From Sisyra terminalis (Eukaryota > Arthropoda > Insecta > Neuroptera > Sisyridae), in NCBI GenBank assembly GCA_958496175.1, contig OY292275.1, positions 31,535,001-31,599,000 on the forward strand: a stretch of 64,000 nucleotides of DNA, in the 5' to 3' direction. The notes under the pieces were generated by a model. The model made no database searches, was not told where the DNA came from, and saw nothing but the letters and a program-made list of their open reading frames with translations. Made by a program: the position numbers and the translations under genes. Shown piece by piece: positions 39,202 to 50,700 of this stretch; within the stretch, counting starts at the first letter, position 1; each line of letters opens with the position of its first letter.

Positions 39202-40394
39202 GAGCCTATTCACACGAGGCGTTTTTTAGCAGCGCGACAAACGCGCTGCTTAGAAGCGCGTTTCGACGAAGCACAGGGACAAATGGAAGCATTCACACGC
39301 AGCGACGCGACAACGTTTGTAGCGCTACAAACGCTTCTAGCAGTCACTCTCGCCGCAGAACGCGGCGACAAAAAGTCGCGCGTTTGACGACTAAGCACTG
39401 TTTCTTATCGCAGCGTTCACACGAAACGCGCGTTTTCTAGGCGTCAGTCATTATGTATTTCGGAGATGGATCATAATGGCAGGGTCTTGAAAGGTTTGAA
39501 ATTGTCAATAGCTTGATGAATAATCAGAAAATTGGCAGTGAAGATAACGAGGATGTAGACGGCGATCTAGAATAAGTGACAAATAGAACTTCTTCGCAAC
39601 AAGAGAGAAGACCGAAGCGAAAGAGATCATCGAAGGAAAATACTACCAAAATAGAGGAAGATCTCATCCAAATATTGAAGGCGAAATCTTTACGAGAGGA
39701 TACAAAATCTGCTGATCTAGATTCCGACAAATTATTTATTTTGTCTTTGTATGATGAGCAGAAAGCCATTCCTCCTCATTTGAAAATCAGAGTAAAATCC
39801 CAAATGTTAGAAATCCTTTCTTCTGCACAACAGAGTACTTTCTCACCTCTACTCCCTCCTAATCATCAGTTTACTGGAGTTTATTCTCAAAGCTACCAGG
39901 GTGGACATTCGTTTTCTACTTATAATTCATTCGTTCATTTTCCTCGGTTTATCTACCTAAGAGATCTACTTCCAATCGCTTGTACAAAGCGTGACCATTT
40001 CCATCTCGTTCTCCTCCAGCCTCAGAATCAGTACACTTGTCTGATAGCAGTATTCCTGATAATACTAACAATTTTACAGAACCAGATAATATTAACTATT
40101 TTATAGAACCAGATAATACTAACGATTTCCAAGCCATGAATGACATGTGACCACTTAGTATCGGGGAAAGTATTTATAGTACGCTACTTTCTTGCTATGA
40201 ATTATATTATTGTTTGTATTAAATTTAAATTTCAAACTAAAGATTTTTGCGCTCAAAACGTCTCATCTTTATTCAACGTACGACCAGACTGGTATGGTAT
40301 TCAAACGCGCGTTTAAAACGCGACAAAAATTCAGTCGCCGCGTTTTTTTGAAGCGCGACAAAACGCGGTCAAAACGCCTCGTGTGAATAGGCTC
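39202..40394. mobile_element. PIF/Harbinger-type non-autonomous DNA transposon (1193 bp)
   Basis: The ends are perfect inverted repeats over 24 bases, starting GAGCCTATTCACACGAGGCG and continuing TTTT. Both sides are flanked by TAA (39199-39201 and 40395-40397), the three-base target duplication typical of PIF/Harbinger elements. Subterminal DNA is rich in CGCG and AGCGCGACA motifs, in sharp contrast with the host DNA. TTCACACG recurs at 39209, 39292 and 39416, possibly as transposase-binding sites. The interior carries a broken accessory-type gene and no transposase, so movement would have needed help in trans. The intact ends and duplication suggest a fairly recent insertion. Confidence 0.85.
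39520..40149 (+). pseudogene. broken MADF-BESS-like accessory gene of the PIF element
   Basis: The main open frame runs from 39576 (a GTG, not a real start) to 40106. Residues about 48-82 form a BESS-like motif (DSDKLFILSLYDEQKAIPPH, then LKIRVKSQMLEILSS), preceded by a basic segment (ERRPKRKRSSKE). BESS motifs mediate protein contacts and often follow MADF DNA-binding domains in insect proteins and in accessory proteins of PIF elements. In the same frame an ATG at 39520 runs into a stop at 39573-39575, and the N-terminal MADF domain is missing. Near the 3' end the likely original frame shifts: the end reads NNFTEPDNINYFIEPDNT, then NDFQAMNDM and a stop near 40149, with a short tandem repeat. 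It is a relic of an element gene, not a host gene. Confidence 0.65.
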
Positions 40395-40397
40395 TAA

Positions 40398-40868
40398 AGC
40401 AGTCTTTGGTGCACGTAACTGAACCAGTTGCAACAAGTACAATGCAAACGCTTGTTTGTACCGATAAGCTGGCGCTCATTGGCAGTTCTAGCTATTGCTT
40501 TTAGTTACCATAAAATCTGTGCCTACGTAGATGGCGCTTCCTTGACATTATATGCACAGTCTATCAATGTATACATATAAATGTCTTAAACTAACTTTTA
40601 AGTAGGGGTGTTCATTAGAAAAATACATTGATTTTTTACAAGATGTGAGATATCATAACCTTGCATCGAGTTTTATCGATACATCGCTTAAAAACATCGA
40701 TGTTTTTTTCAAAATTGAATACTTTTCACCATAATTTGATTACGAATTTATTAATGAATTTTATTAATTATTTTTTTTTTCTTTTGTTAATGATTTTATC
40801 ACTAGTTCAACATTAATTATTGTTATGCATAGTGTTGCTGTCGGGTATTTTAGATTAACTTATTATTT
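40398..40868. other. no gene seen; flank of the PIF element
   Basis: The right flank contains GATGGCGC near 40530 within a segment loosely similar, in inverted orientation, to GCGCCGTCTATGAAGGC in the left flank near 39114. The PIF element may therefore have inserted into an older inverted-repeat sequence. Confidence 0.3.
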
Positions 40869-40869
40869 A

Positions 40870-40903
40870 TTGTATAGTTCTTTATAGTTCTTTATAGTTT
40901 GTA
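40870..40903 (-). repeat. short tandem repeat in the LINE 3' region
   Basis: TTCTTTATAG is repeated about two and a half times within 40873-40900. On the minus strand this gives CTATAAAGAA units about 100 bases after the LINE stop, a plausible 3' untranslated tail. Confidence 0.5.
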
Positions 40904-40976
40904 TTATTTTTTTATCACTTTTTACTCCTTCACTACTATTAACTTTAACTTTTCCTATAAGATTTCCCTATTCTGG

Positions 40977-41578
40977 CTATATTGTTAACGGCTCTTGGAG
41001 GCGTTTGCGGCGCAGTTTTTTTATGGTTGTAGTTTGTAAGAGATTTTTGCAGTTAGCTACGTCGCATTCTTTCAGTTTGTCGAAGAATCGCTCTGATATG
41101 TCCTTCACGCAGTCCATAATCGGGTTTATCTGGAGTTCTCGGTGTATTTGGCTATTGCGTACATACCATGGGGCTTTGGTTATGGTTCGTAGTATTCTGT
41201 TTTGAATTATCTGGAGTCTGTTAATTTGTTTTTGGGCGCTGTTTTGCCAGATGGGTGGTCCATATGTTAGTATTGGGCGTATAGTGGACTTGTATAATAG
41301 TATTTCGCAGTTGATCTTCAGCCGTGACTTCCTATTTATGATGGGGTATAGTTGGTGAAGTCTTGCATTGCATTTTTTAATTTTAGTAGTCAAGTGTGCT
41401 CCATAGTTGAATCTTTTGTCCAGTTCCAGTCCCAGGTATGTTACGCTGTCTTCATTCCAGGGGATCATTTGTTGGTCTATATGTAGACTGCTATTTGGTG
41501 TGCCTCTATTAAGAGTAATAATTTTCACCTGACATTTGCTTGGATTAAGTTTGATTGCCTATTTCTTGACATATTCGT
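40977..41578 (-). pseudogene. Jockey-type LINE reverse transcriptase, C-terminal part
   Basis: The minus strand encodes LNEYVKK, a stop (TAG at 41561-41559, where family members usually carry Trp), AIKLNPSKCQVKIITL, then SVTYLGLELDKRFNYGAHL, LYKSTIRPILTYGPPIW and IQNRILRTITKAPWYVRN. These are the standard blocks between the palm and the end of Jockey-type reverse transcriptases. The stretch from the methionine-like GTG at 41528 to the stop at 40977 is uninterrupted. The palm with its catalytic aspartates is absent; the frame begins directly after the endonuclease part at 41579 with a change of frame. The element therefore suffered an internal deletion. Confidence 0.85.
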
Positions 41579-42343
41579 TTAAGATTGATATCGTTCGATT
41601 CTATACTTATCTAACTCATAATTGACCTGATGGGTTAATTGGTTGAGGTAGCATTTTATTGATGGATTTCTATGCCTTTGCCATTGTCGTCTTATTTTAT
41701 TTTTGTTTTTTGCTAATGTTAATATGAATCTCGGTAATTGAAATGCATTACTGCTTTGTTTACGCGGAATGGTTGTCGCATTGTTGGCTGCATTTACAAT
41801 GGTGTTAGTTAATAAGCCGATCGCGTTGTCGATGCCTTTCTTACTGTATTCTATTATTTCCGGATTTAATGTTTTCTCTACTATATCTGTGTAAGTGTTA
41901 TAATTAATTTTGCCTCGTTTTATTTTTGATTCGGGATATTCTAGTTCAGATTCAAGAAAAAATGATATTATTACTGCACTATGATCGGAGCTTAATTCTG
42001 GTAGAACCTTTTTCGATTTTTGATAGGGAAGATTGCGTTGTAAGGCTATGTCTAGTATGTCTGATTGATGTGTAGGTCTATAGGGTGTGTGGGTTGGTTC
42101 GATTGGGGAATAAACTTCTATCAATAAATCGTTCGCTATTTTTTCGAGGATTTTCCCATTCGGGTTGGTGACTCTGCATCCCCAGTTAATGTTTTTGCTA
42201 TTTAGATCTCCTACGAGGAGCGTTAGGGATGATTTAAACACTGATTTTATATCGTTTTTCATTATTTTTAAGTTTGGTCTGTTGTAGGCGCTTATAATTT
42301 TTAGATTCTTGTTATTCTTCAGTGGGATTGTTAAATATTTCTG
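41579..42343 (-). pseudogene. Jockey-type LINE endonuclease part
   Basis: The minus strand reads TQKYLTIPLKNNKNLKIISA then YNRPNLKIMKNDIKSVF (42343 to about 42240), then LTLLVGDLNSKNINWG, SDILDIALQRNL and LPELSSDHSAVIISFFLESE. GDLN-K-WG, SDILD and SDHSAV are the metal- and DNA-binding blocks of APE-type LINE endonucleases, which cut the target DNA. The frame is open from an in-frame TGA at about 42346 to the stop at 41579-41581. The first part of the endonuclease is missing, so the element is probably 5'-truncated. It continues (TLAKNKNKIRRQWQRHRNP and YELDKYRIERYQS) into the region that normally precedes reverse transcriptase, where the deletion lies. Confidence 0.85.
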
Positions 42344-42349
42344 CGTTCA

Positions 42350-43710
42350 CCTTTTCTTCGTAAAAAGTTCGTTGTCATTAGTTTGGTACGTGTAAATGTA
42401 TTGTCAGAACAATAGGACTATACCAGTATTGTAGTACTGTAGCTGTCGTGATGTGTTTAATTTCATCAGTGTTGGTACATTAGAATTACGATGAGATATA
42501 GCTTTCTAAAAGCAACAAGATTTATCAACTAATACCAATATGTTATTAGAATAATAAACGATTGCAATACAGAAAATAAATATTTTAGTTAAAATCTATC
42601 TAGAAAAACTTATTTTTAAGATTTTAACTACTATCAACCAATGATGTTTAGGCAAACTTTGCAGAAACAAAAGTTTCCTTAATCGTTTTCCTTGCATTCT
42701 AATTCTCTGCTGGTTGACTATTTGGGTCAAGTTGGTTTAGTCTTTGAAAATTAGCGTTGAACAGAATCTCCTTAAAGTAGTTAAGAATTGGAAGGCAATT
42801 TTATAAAGCTTAGGAAACTGAACTTTATTATCACTTCCGATTTCCAATGGATTCTCGTTGAATCTTCCTCTTACTGGACTACGTAGATGTACGTATACAT
42901 ACAGTTCATCTCTAACGCTTGGTTCCGCGAGTTACTCACAAGTGTCGCTATCTGTTGATGGTATTTATTTAAAATTAAATTAATTCAGAATCTTAAAACG
43001 TGTATTTTCATTTTTTTCATTACTAGCCAGAGTTAGTTCTTTATTAATTTAGCATCGAATAGAAAAAAATCTTTGTCAAAACATCAAATCAGTCAAATTA
43101 GTCAAATGTATTGTATCGTAAACATCTAATAAATTCCATACATCAATGTTTAGTAAAAATTTCTGCTATTAAGGCTTGGTATAGCATCTAGTTGAGCACC
43201 TTGCATTTGGTTGAAATGATAAAAAAATTGAAACTTATAAACCTTGATTTTTTTAACTGTTTTAGAAAATACTTGGTCAGCCTTTTCATTTGAAATAAAG
43301 CTAGAGTTTAATAAAATTTTAATTGACGATCGTTTATGATCTTTAACATAAAAGACTATCCTATTGATCTAATTCATGGTCTGACCATGCGACTAGTATC
43401 CGACCTCGAAATTAACAGTTTCTATAGTAAATGAAATTTGCTGTGCATTTCACTTCTAATTCCACGGAGTATTGATATAAGGACTTCGAACGGTATTGGC
43501 TTCTTCACAAAAATCATCATTTTCCATCGTGCAGAAGATTACTGGACCTCAAGTTAATGCCATTTTTTTAACATTATGTTGGAACTTATTGTATCTATAC
43601 TTCGTGGATAATTTCATCAAAATATTTAAATTTGAATGTAATTGTATTTAAAAGTCATCTCACACGACTGTAACGTGCAGATATTTATATATTGAATAAT
43701 AAAAATCTCT
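42350..43710. other. no gene seen
   Basis: AT-rich sequence with a small balanced patch at 42830-42960 that gives no convincing frame. Confidence 0.4.
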
Positions 43711-43714
43711 TGTG

Positions 43715-43887
43715 AGTCTACTGGTCACCGAGTAGCTTAGGTGATCACTCCAAAACTGGTTGGTTTTGGGTTCAATCCTCGTACCGAGCAGATTTTCAAT
43801 ATTTCTCGATTACGAATTTTTTTAACCCTAGAGTTATTAAAGACCTTAGTAGTAATAAGGCGACGGTAAATAACAATTTAAAAAAAA
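43715..43887 (+). mobile_element. tRNA-derived SINE, copy 2
   Basis: The plus strand carries AGTCTACTGGTCACCGAGTA, box B GGTTCAATCC (43769-43778), the body AAAGACCTTAGTAGTAATAA, and the tail GACGGTAAATAACAATTT followed by an A-run. It shares head, body and tail with copies 1 and 3. Box A is degenerate, so transcription is unlikely. This is the only copy in plus orientation. Confidence 0.8.
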
Positions 43888-43889
43888 TC

Positions 43890-46800
43890 AAAGAAAGTAT
43901 ATACCCATATTGCTACAAAATAAAACGAACAACCTAAAATATTGTCTGTTTTGACTTTTTTAGTCTTATAAGCCTGAAAATCGTTTATTCAACTTCAACT
44001 GCAGCCAAATGTACGCCCAAATATAAAGAAAACATGTGTGGCCATATTAGACTTTTTCACTCACAACGAAAATAAAAATTTAATTTAATTATGTAATTTA
44101 TTTTCTCTGTTCTACCTAGCGATGAGCAAGTTAAGTTTCTTACAAGATTAAACTTTTCTCTCTAGCGTTGTTTTCCCGTGGAAAAGTTCTTTATATCAGA
44201 AAATAGTCCCTTTTTCTTTTTAATACTTTCAAATTTTCAATATTTTTTTAATCCCTCCAAAAATCTTTCAAATCATCCTTTACGAAAATTTTTCCTCTGA
44301 GAATTTGACTGTTGCAGTTAACTTTTCTTTTTGTTATCGAATCAATGCTTGATCTTTCTCCGTTAGCTCCTTAATACTTCTACGTTTGTGATTCAATCCA
44401 TATGTGTTTTCATTATCCTCCAGTAACACATTTCAAAGTTTTCTAAACTCTTCTTTTCTTATTTCCTGGGTCCACGTTTCTACTTCACATAGTGTTGCGC
44501 TATGCAACTTATGTTTAGCAATTGTTTACAAAATTTAAATTCCAATTAATTTTTCCAATTAAGAGATACTTCTTGAAGCTTAACGTGATTTTTGTCGAAG
44601 CATAACACTCTCTTATTCCACTGATAGATTTTCTGTTCTGGGTGATAATGCTTCCTAAATATTCAAATTATGTCTCGTATTCCAATTGTTTGTTCTTCAC
44701 GTTGACTTCAAGAAGCATTTTTTTCACCAATATCTGCGCAAATTTCGAAATTTCTGTATTTATATTCCATTGTAATTATGCGTTCACTTTTTTCTTAATT
44801 GTAGTCTTTTGCTCTTTTTGCAGCACTTACCGAAACAATTTCAACAATTTAATGATAATTGATTGTTTGTTTACCCATACAATATATTTTATTGCAATCA
44901 AATTTTACTATGTTATAAACCAAACAAATTATTAAGAAAAAATGTCGATGTTTAAACAATCGGAGATATTTAAAAGGGATCGTTAATACTCGTAGGTAGA
45001 AATTACTTTATTGCATTCATATGTAAGATACAGTGTGATTAACATGCTCATCTTAATGTAGTTATAAATATTTAACGCGACAAATTTTATTACACATCAC
45101 AGCTGAATTTTAAATCTTAACATATTCTAATTTCGAATTTACGCTTGTTTCGTAAAGTGTAATTTATTATGTATTAGAACATTGAATAAGATTAAGATAA
45201 GTTTTAAGATTTAGATGTCGATGGTTTTATAACCGAGTTTAGTTTTTATGCTGTCGATTGTTAATTATTGAGATTACATGAGCATGCATTGAATTACAAC
45301 GCTAGATGAACATCAATTTGAAATAAGAAGTAAGTAAATTTTTATTATCAATGGAAAAAAAATGTTTCAATCCGAAAGTATTACAACATTTGAATTAAGA
45401 GATATTTACGTTTGTTAAATCATTGAAACTATTTTTAGTTGCGTGAGAGACTTTAAAAAGAAACTTCAAAAAATTTAGATACTACAAAAGAGTACATTGA
45501 TTTTGTTTCAATTTTATACATATTCAAATTGGAATTTTTGAACCATCTTTAATAAACATAAGTATAAAATCTATGAAATCCACTTGTTTCAAGTATTTAT
45601 TCAAAAAACCACCAACTTATAAAACGTTACCATTTCATAAGTAACTTGCGGGTGTTTGTTTCTTTGTAGGATTTTTCAACAAAATTGTAACCAATTATTT
45701 GAGAAATTTAACTAATTTTGGTTGTCGGAATATATTCACTGTGTTTATCAGATACAAATAAAAGAGTATATATTAAGTAAAATCGTGTCTAGTCATGGTT
45801 TGATTTCACTTTGTTGATGGGTTCACTGAAATATTTCACACAGGTGTATTTTATACAGGATATACATAGCATATATACGTAATATACACACCTATTAACT
45901 ATTTACCCTGATGATTCAAGAAAGTAAAACTAAAGATTTATTTTTACCTCAGTCATTCGAACTTTATTGTATTTTGTGGTCTATGATGTTACAAATGGAT
46001 TCAATGTTTTTATTTTTTTTTAAATTTTATTTATAGAAAACCACACTTGGATTTAACCGCAATGGTAATTTCGTCGTTTTTTGATTGGTGTTATTTGAAA
46101 CTAGTATAAATTTGTCAATAAGTTCTGTTCTTTTTTGTAACTCTTGTTTGAACTTAGAAACGTTAAAATTACTTAAACAAAAAATAAAACATTTAAATAT
46201 CAACTTTTACAACTTCGAATTAAACAAAACCTAAAAAATTAAGTATTCGTTAATTTAGCTTCAACAGTTTCAGAAAATTAAATAATTCAGCCATTCTTTC
46301 ATGCTTCTAAAGTTAAAATAAATATAAATAGATTGCGCTTAGCTCCACAATTGTCAACAAACCTTTCTTAATTCCTGTGATTATTCATTTAATTGAAAAA
46401 CTTTTTTTTTTATTTTAACTCATTTTATTTTTATCATTCATAATAATGAAATTAAAAATTTCAAAGTACATTGAGATTACTTCTCTATATTTCTATATAA
46501 AAAAATATAAAAAATTCTGATTTTGGAAAAAACCGCATTAAATTTCTTATACTTATTAGGTGATAATTTTAACAATTTCAAAAAAAAAATTAAAAAATGA
46601 CTTCAAGCAATAGGGAAAACTATTAATTTAGAATTTATTATAGTGCACAACAAAATCATCTTTTTTTAATGTTTCTTCCACTTGATAAGTTCAATCCTAC
46701 TAACTTTGGGTCGAGCAAAACTAATATGACAATAAAAATTGTTTATTAGCTATAGTTATCAGAGTACAGAATAGTTAAAATAATTTGATTTCGGTAGAAT

Positions 46801-46920
46801 TGAAGCAAATCGTATAATTTTTATAAAAAAAAAAAATGTGCTTCAAAAATTAAATACATTTTCAATTTTCAGCCAATATTTATACTTGTTCTTTACACAT
46901 TGAATAATTTATAGAAATTG
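43890..46920. other. no gene seen
   Basis: AT-rich sequence. The 97-codon frame at 44642-44935 is dominated by F, I, N, C and Y and has no motif. Confidence 0.4.
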
Positions 46921-47035
46921 CATATAGATGAATCTGGATCATGAGTTCATGAGATCAATCTTGAATTTATACGATAGTTACCTACCAAAATTATATGTTA
47001 TAGCCCAAAATTTCGAGTTAGTATCTACAAAACCA

Positions 47036-47290
47036 AGGGCGGATTCAGATTTTTTTCTGGGGGGGGGGCACAATATCATCATTCATTTGCAAGTGTGTGA
47101 AAGAGATCACGAAAAAGTTCGTAATTCCAGCCAGAATACTAATGTTCTATCTGTTATTTTATCCATACATTTTAACAACTCTAATAACTTTATTTGCTTC
47201 CAAGTATGTACTGTGATGGAATCTCCACAGTACACAAAAATACTGTGGGAGTGGGGCACGGGGGCCCGTGCTCCAAATTCGCCATTGTAC
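47036..47290. mobile_element. possible small non-autonomous DNA element with G-rich ends
   Basis: The segment starts AGGGCGGATTCAGATTTTTT, followed by a ten-base G run, and ends in GGGGCACGGGGGCCCGTGCT then CCAAATTCGCCATTGTAC. GGCGGATT at the left and the complement of AATTCGCC at the right form a short imperfect inverted terminus. The composition is foreign to the flanks. Superfamily and exact ends are unresolved. The open frame across it (46928-47308) is not protein-like. Confidence 0.4.
47222..47271. repeat. two adjacent hairpins
   Basis: CTCCACAGTA (47223-47232) pairs with TACTGTGGGAG (47241-47251) with one bulge. Immediately after, GCACGGG (47256-47262) pairs perfectly with CCCGTGC (47265-47271) around two bases. 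Both lie at the right side of the G-rich element. Confidence 0.6.
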
Positions 47291-47429
47291 AAAACTACAA
47301 TTGAATAACTTGATGCCCTTTTGTCGTTTTGAATTTAGCACTGTTTTGAGTTTTCAATTGATTTATTTATTAGTTCCCTTTTAATTCAGATAATCGATAA
47401 CTTTTTAGTTTACTTAATAAACAATTGAT

Positions 47430-47716
47430 TTTTCATTGTTGGTTTTAAATCGCAAATACTCGCGAATTTTATGTTTTATTTTTTCTGAATCACATATAAC
47501 AACGAAAAGTTGTACAACGCAATCGTCAAATTATTCAATAATAATTGCTTTACCAGCTTTGTAACTAGTTACCCGGACCGTCTACTGTACTACGGCATAT
47601 ATACAATGCACATGTAAACGAATATATACTAAACCTGCGGAACGCATCGGTAACCAATTTTATTTGATTATTTTATAATTATAAAATTTACCAATATACA
47701 TTTTCCAATCCACTGG
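47430..47716 (+). repeat. dispersed repeat, copy X
   Basis: Alignable with 51598-51840 in the same orientation. Shared blocks include CATATAACAACGAAAAGTTG against CTTATAACAACGAGAAATTG, CAAATTATTCAAT, and CCAATTTTATTTG. Copy X has about 40 more bases before CCAATTTTATTTG. No coding capacity is seen. Its right end runs into a hAT-like terminus. Confidence 0.6.
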
Positions 47717-47798
47717 TATGCAAAGCGTTGATTGCAACCTTCGGAAGGGTCGCGAGAAAAATGGGGAGTTGAAAATGGAAATATTTAAGGCACCACTG
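47711..47798 (-). mobile_element. hAT-like element end
   Basis: On the minus strand the sequence starts CAGTGGTGCCTTAAATATTT at 47798 and contains CTCGCGACCCTTCCGAAGGT. CAGTGGTG is a typical hAT terminus, and the GCGACCC segment is common just inside such ends. The opposite end was not found. Confidence 0.4.
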
Positions 47799-47799
47799 C

Positions 47800-50700
47800 T
47801 CTGGTTTACACCTTTTAAATTATTAAGTCATTTCTGGCGACACTCTGCGGTCGGATTAAATTACCCTAAATGTAGATAATGCTGTTTCTGTAATCCATAA
47901 GTCGCGAAATATTTGGCTGTTTCACTTGTATGGATATGCGGTTTGTTCTGGTAAAGTGTTAGCCTTGATAGGGATATAATAATATTTTTTCATTTTATAC
48001 ATTTTTTCGTTTTGTGTCATTTTAACCGTAATATTTTTCGAATTTAATAATTACTATACGTTAAAATTTTCCGATATTAAATTCCATTCAAAGAGACTTT
48101 TTGGTCGTTTTTCAGAATTCAAAAAACATGATTCTAACTTTATAGCCCTTTTCTATAATACGTGTATCATGTGTGAATTTGTAGATTAACTTTGATATAA
48201 AATATTAAATGATAAAGTCAAACTTTTTCAAATAAGATGAACGTTATCGACTAGATAACCATTATAATCGAATGAGAACTACAAAATAAATTTCAGCACA
48301 AGAGTGCACAATATATCTGTTAACGGGGTGTAACGTTTATATTTACGAATAAATATCGTACATAGTAAGATATAAAAAATAATAATTCTTTTACCCTATA
48401 AATGGTACCAAAAATAAAAATATTTAAAAGCAAATTACGTAACAATCATCTGAATATTTAAGTAAGAATTTATTTGAAAATATATTTTGCGGCATTGATT
48501 TTTAATCTGTTATCATCATTTTCTTATAATAACTACAAACAACTACATATTGTGGTTTATAGCAAGTTGATTTTTAAATCAAACCATCTTCATTTAACAT
48601 TGTGTTCCAAAGATAAAAGTTTTCAAATAACACAGTTTACGCCCAATTAAATTTTAATGAGAATAAGTTCCATTTTCAATACAAAACTTTTTATCATTAA
48701 ACAAATATTCGGCAAGCTATTTAAGTAATGTTTAAATAACGTGCTGCTGAAGATATCAAAAGCCGCCGGTAAATGTAATTAAAAATAACGAAGTGTATTG
48801 AGCCATACTGATTGAAAATTATTTGTAAATGAGAATCAGGAACGGTATTTTTTCCTCTATGAATTTTACAATTTACAGCTGCTTAAAACGCAGCTTATAA
48901 TTGGTTTTTAACTTAAAACGAAGTCAACCAATACCATATAATTTTAACAATTATCGTACTTTAACATTATATCGGAGGCAAATATTTACACGTCAAATGC
49001 ATTGCTAAAATGTGTTTAAAAGGTCTTTACAAGTAAGTCTACATCCATATAGAATGGATATATGTATATACGTAAGTATAAAGTTTGAGATAAGCATGTA
49101 AGAAAAGTTAAATCTAGATTGTATCGAGCAAAATATTTATAATGAAATGCAAAGGTATAATTATAAATTTTTCAGGTAACACAAATTTTATAATTATCAA
49201 TTTGTATTAAGCGGAACTTTTCCTGTTAAAAACAAAAAATAAATTCTTTTAAAAACACAATGAAAACTTGCAAACATGTCTAACTTTCTGGTTAATTTTA
49301 CAGGTACAACTTAACATGGTACGAAACGAGATAATTTAACGCGTTTGTATGTAGGTACGTATGTGTAGAAAAAAAATCCCGTGTTCATCGGTACATATCT
49401 GTTTGGTTGTGTATTATGTTGTGCATGTTCTTTGGACATATGTGAAGAAGAGTTGGGGGCGTAAAATGTCACCAACACAATTGACAATGGATCTTTGACA
49501 CTAGCGGCGCCCACGCCATGCTCGTGCTCGTCCATCTCATACAAACATAATTGTACACATTCTTCATGAATAAATCAGTCATTTTATTATTGTTGATTTT
49601 TATGGCTATGACTGTATTATTAGAAGGTGGTAATGCCATACCAAGTGAAAGTAGAAGATAAGGATAATAATTTTCTTGCCCGGCAAAGTATACTGACACA
49701 CGCATACATCTCTATTTATCAACACAAATTTGTCTGAGATTTTTCTTTTAAATTGCTTATCTTTTAGTGTTGATTTGTTAAATGAATCGGTTTTTAAAGT
49801 TGGGCAGATCAAAAAAAAAATTATACACATACATTTTCGATAATAACCAAGCCTCAATCTGGAGGTGTTGAATACAGGTGTGGCGAAATATAAGATTTCT
49901 TTTCTGAATATTCCTGTTTTTTGTTTTCGATTTCTCACCACAAATGTTTTTTCATCGTACTAAACATAAAAATGGGTTTAAAAGAGACGCATTTTTCGTT
50001 TGTTTATGTCTACCGAATAGCCGATTTTGCATCCAACCTGCCTTGCGTTATTTGCTTTGAATGATAAATAATACGACAAGTTTCTAATCGGTTAGCAATC
50101 ACAAAGCTATTAGGCTTGTTATTTTCATAACGACTAATGTTCTTGAGTAGGAAGGTATACACAACTACGTGTACAAATTAGTGAGCGAGAAATATTAAAT
50201 GATTTCCAAAATGTTCAAATCAGTTAATAGGGTTTGTGAAACAGTGAATTTATATGTCTTTGAAAAAGAAACTTAATACTTTTTTCGAGAAAAGTAATGC
50301 ACGCTTATTTAAAAACTTTTTTTTTGTACAAAATGAGAATGCATAAAACGAGCTATACTATATAATAACATTAATGTTCCTACGTGTTTTAAGAGTAAAA
50401 GATTTTTTTTATTAAATATTTTGAAGAACTACTGGCCTTAGATACACCTACATTCCGTTCCGGTCTACTAAAACTAATTTGAAATTTTGGAATATATATA
50501 ATAATTTTTTTTCTTACTTAATTCCTAACTTTAAATTATTTTGAGCGTTTTTTTTTTAAATAAATGTAATTAAATAGATACTTATGTACGTTACATAGGT
50601 AATTTGAAAGTAAATTATTTACAATTTTCTTCACTCTCATTCTCTCAAATTCTAATTTTCAATATTCATAAAAATATTTTTTATGGTATTTTTATTAAGG

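Noticed and set aside
39210..39398. 62-codon minus-strand frame rich in Ala, Arg and Ser
   Set aside because: It lies in the GC-rich inverted terminal and subterminal DNA of the PIF element, where CGCG repeats keep frames open.
39524..39769. 81-codon minus-strand frame in the PIF element
   Set aside because: It is antisense to the BESS-like frame, which carries the recognisable motif.
41005..41205. 66-codon plus-strand frame
   Set aside because: It is antisense to the Jockey-type reverse transcriptase.
46928..47308. 126-codon plus-strand frame
   Set aside because: It crosses the G run and hairpins of a repeat-like element, has no motif, and overlaps equally long minus-strand frames.
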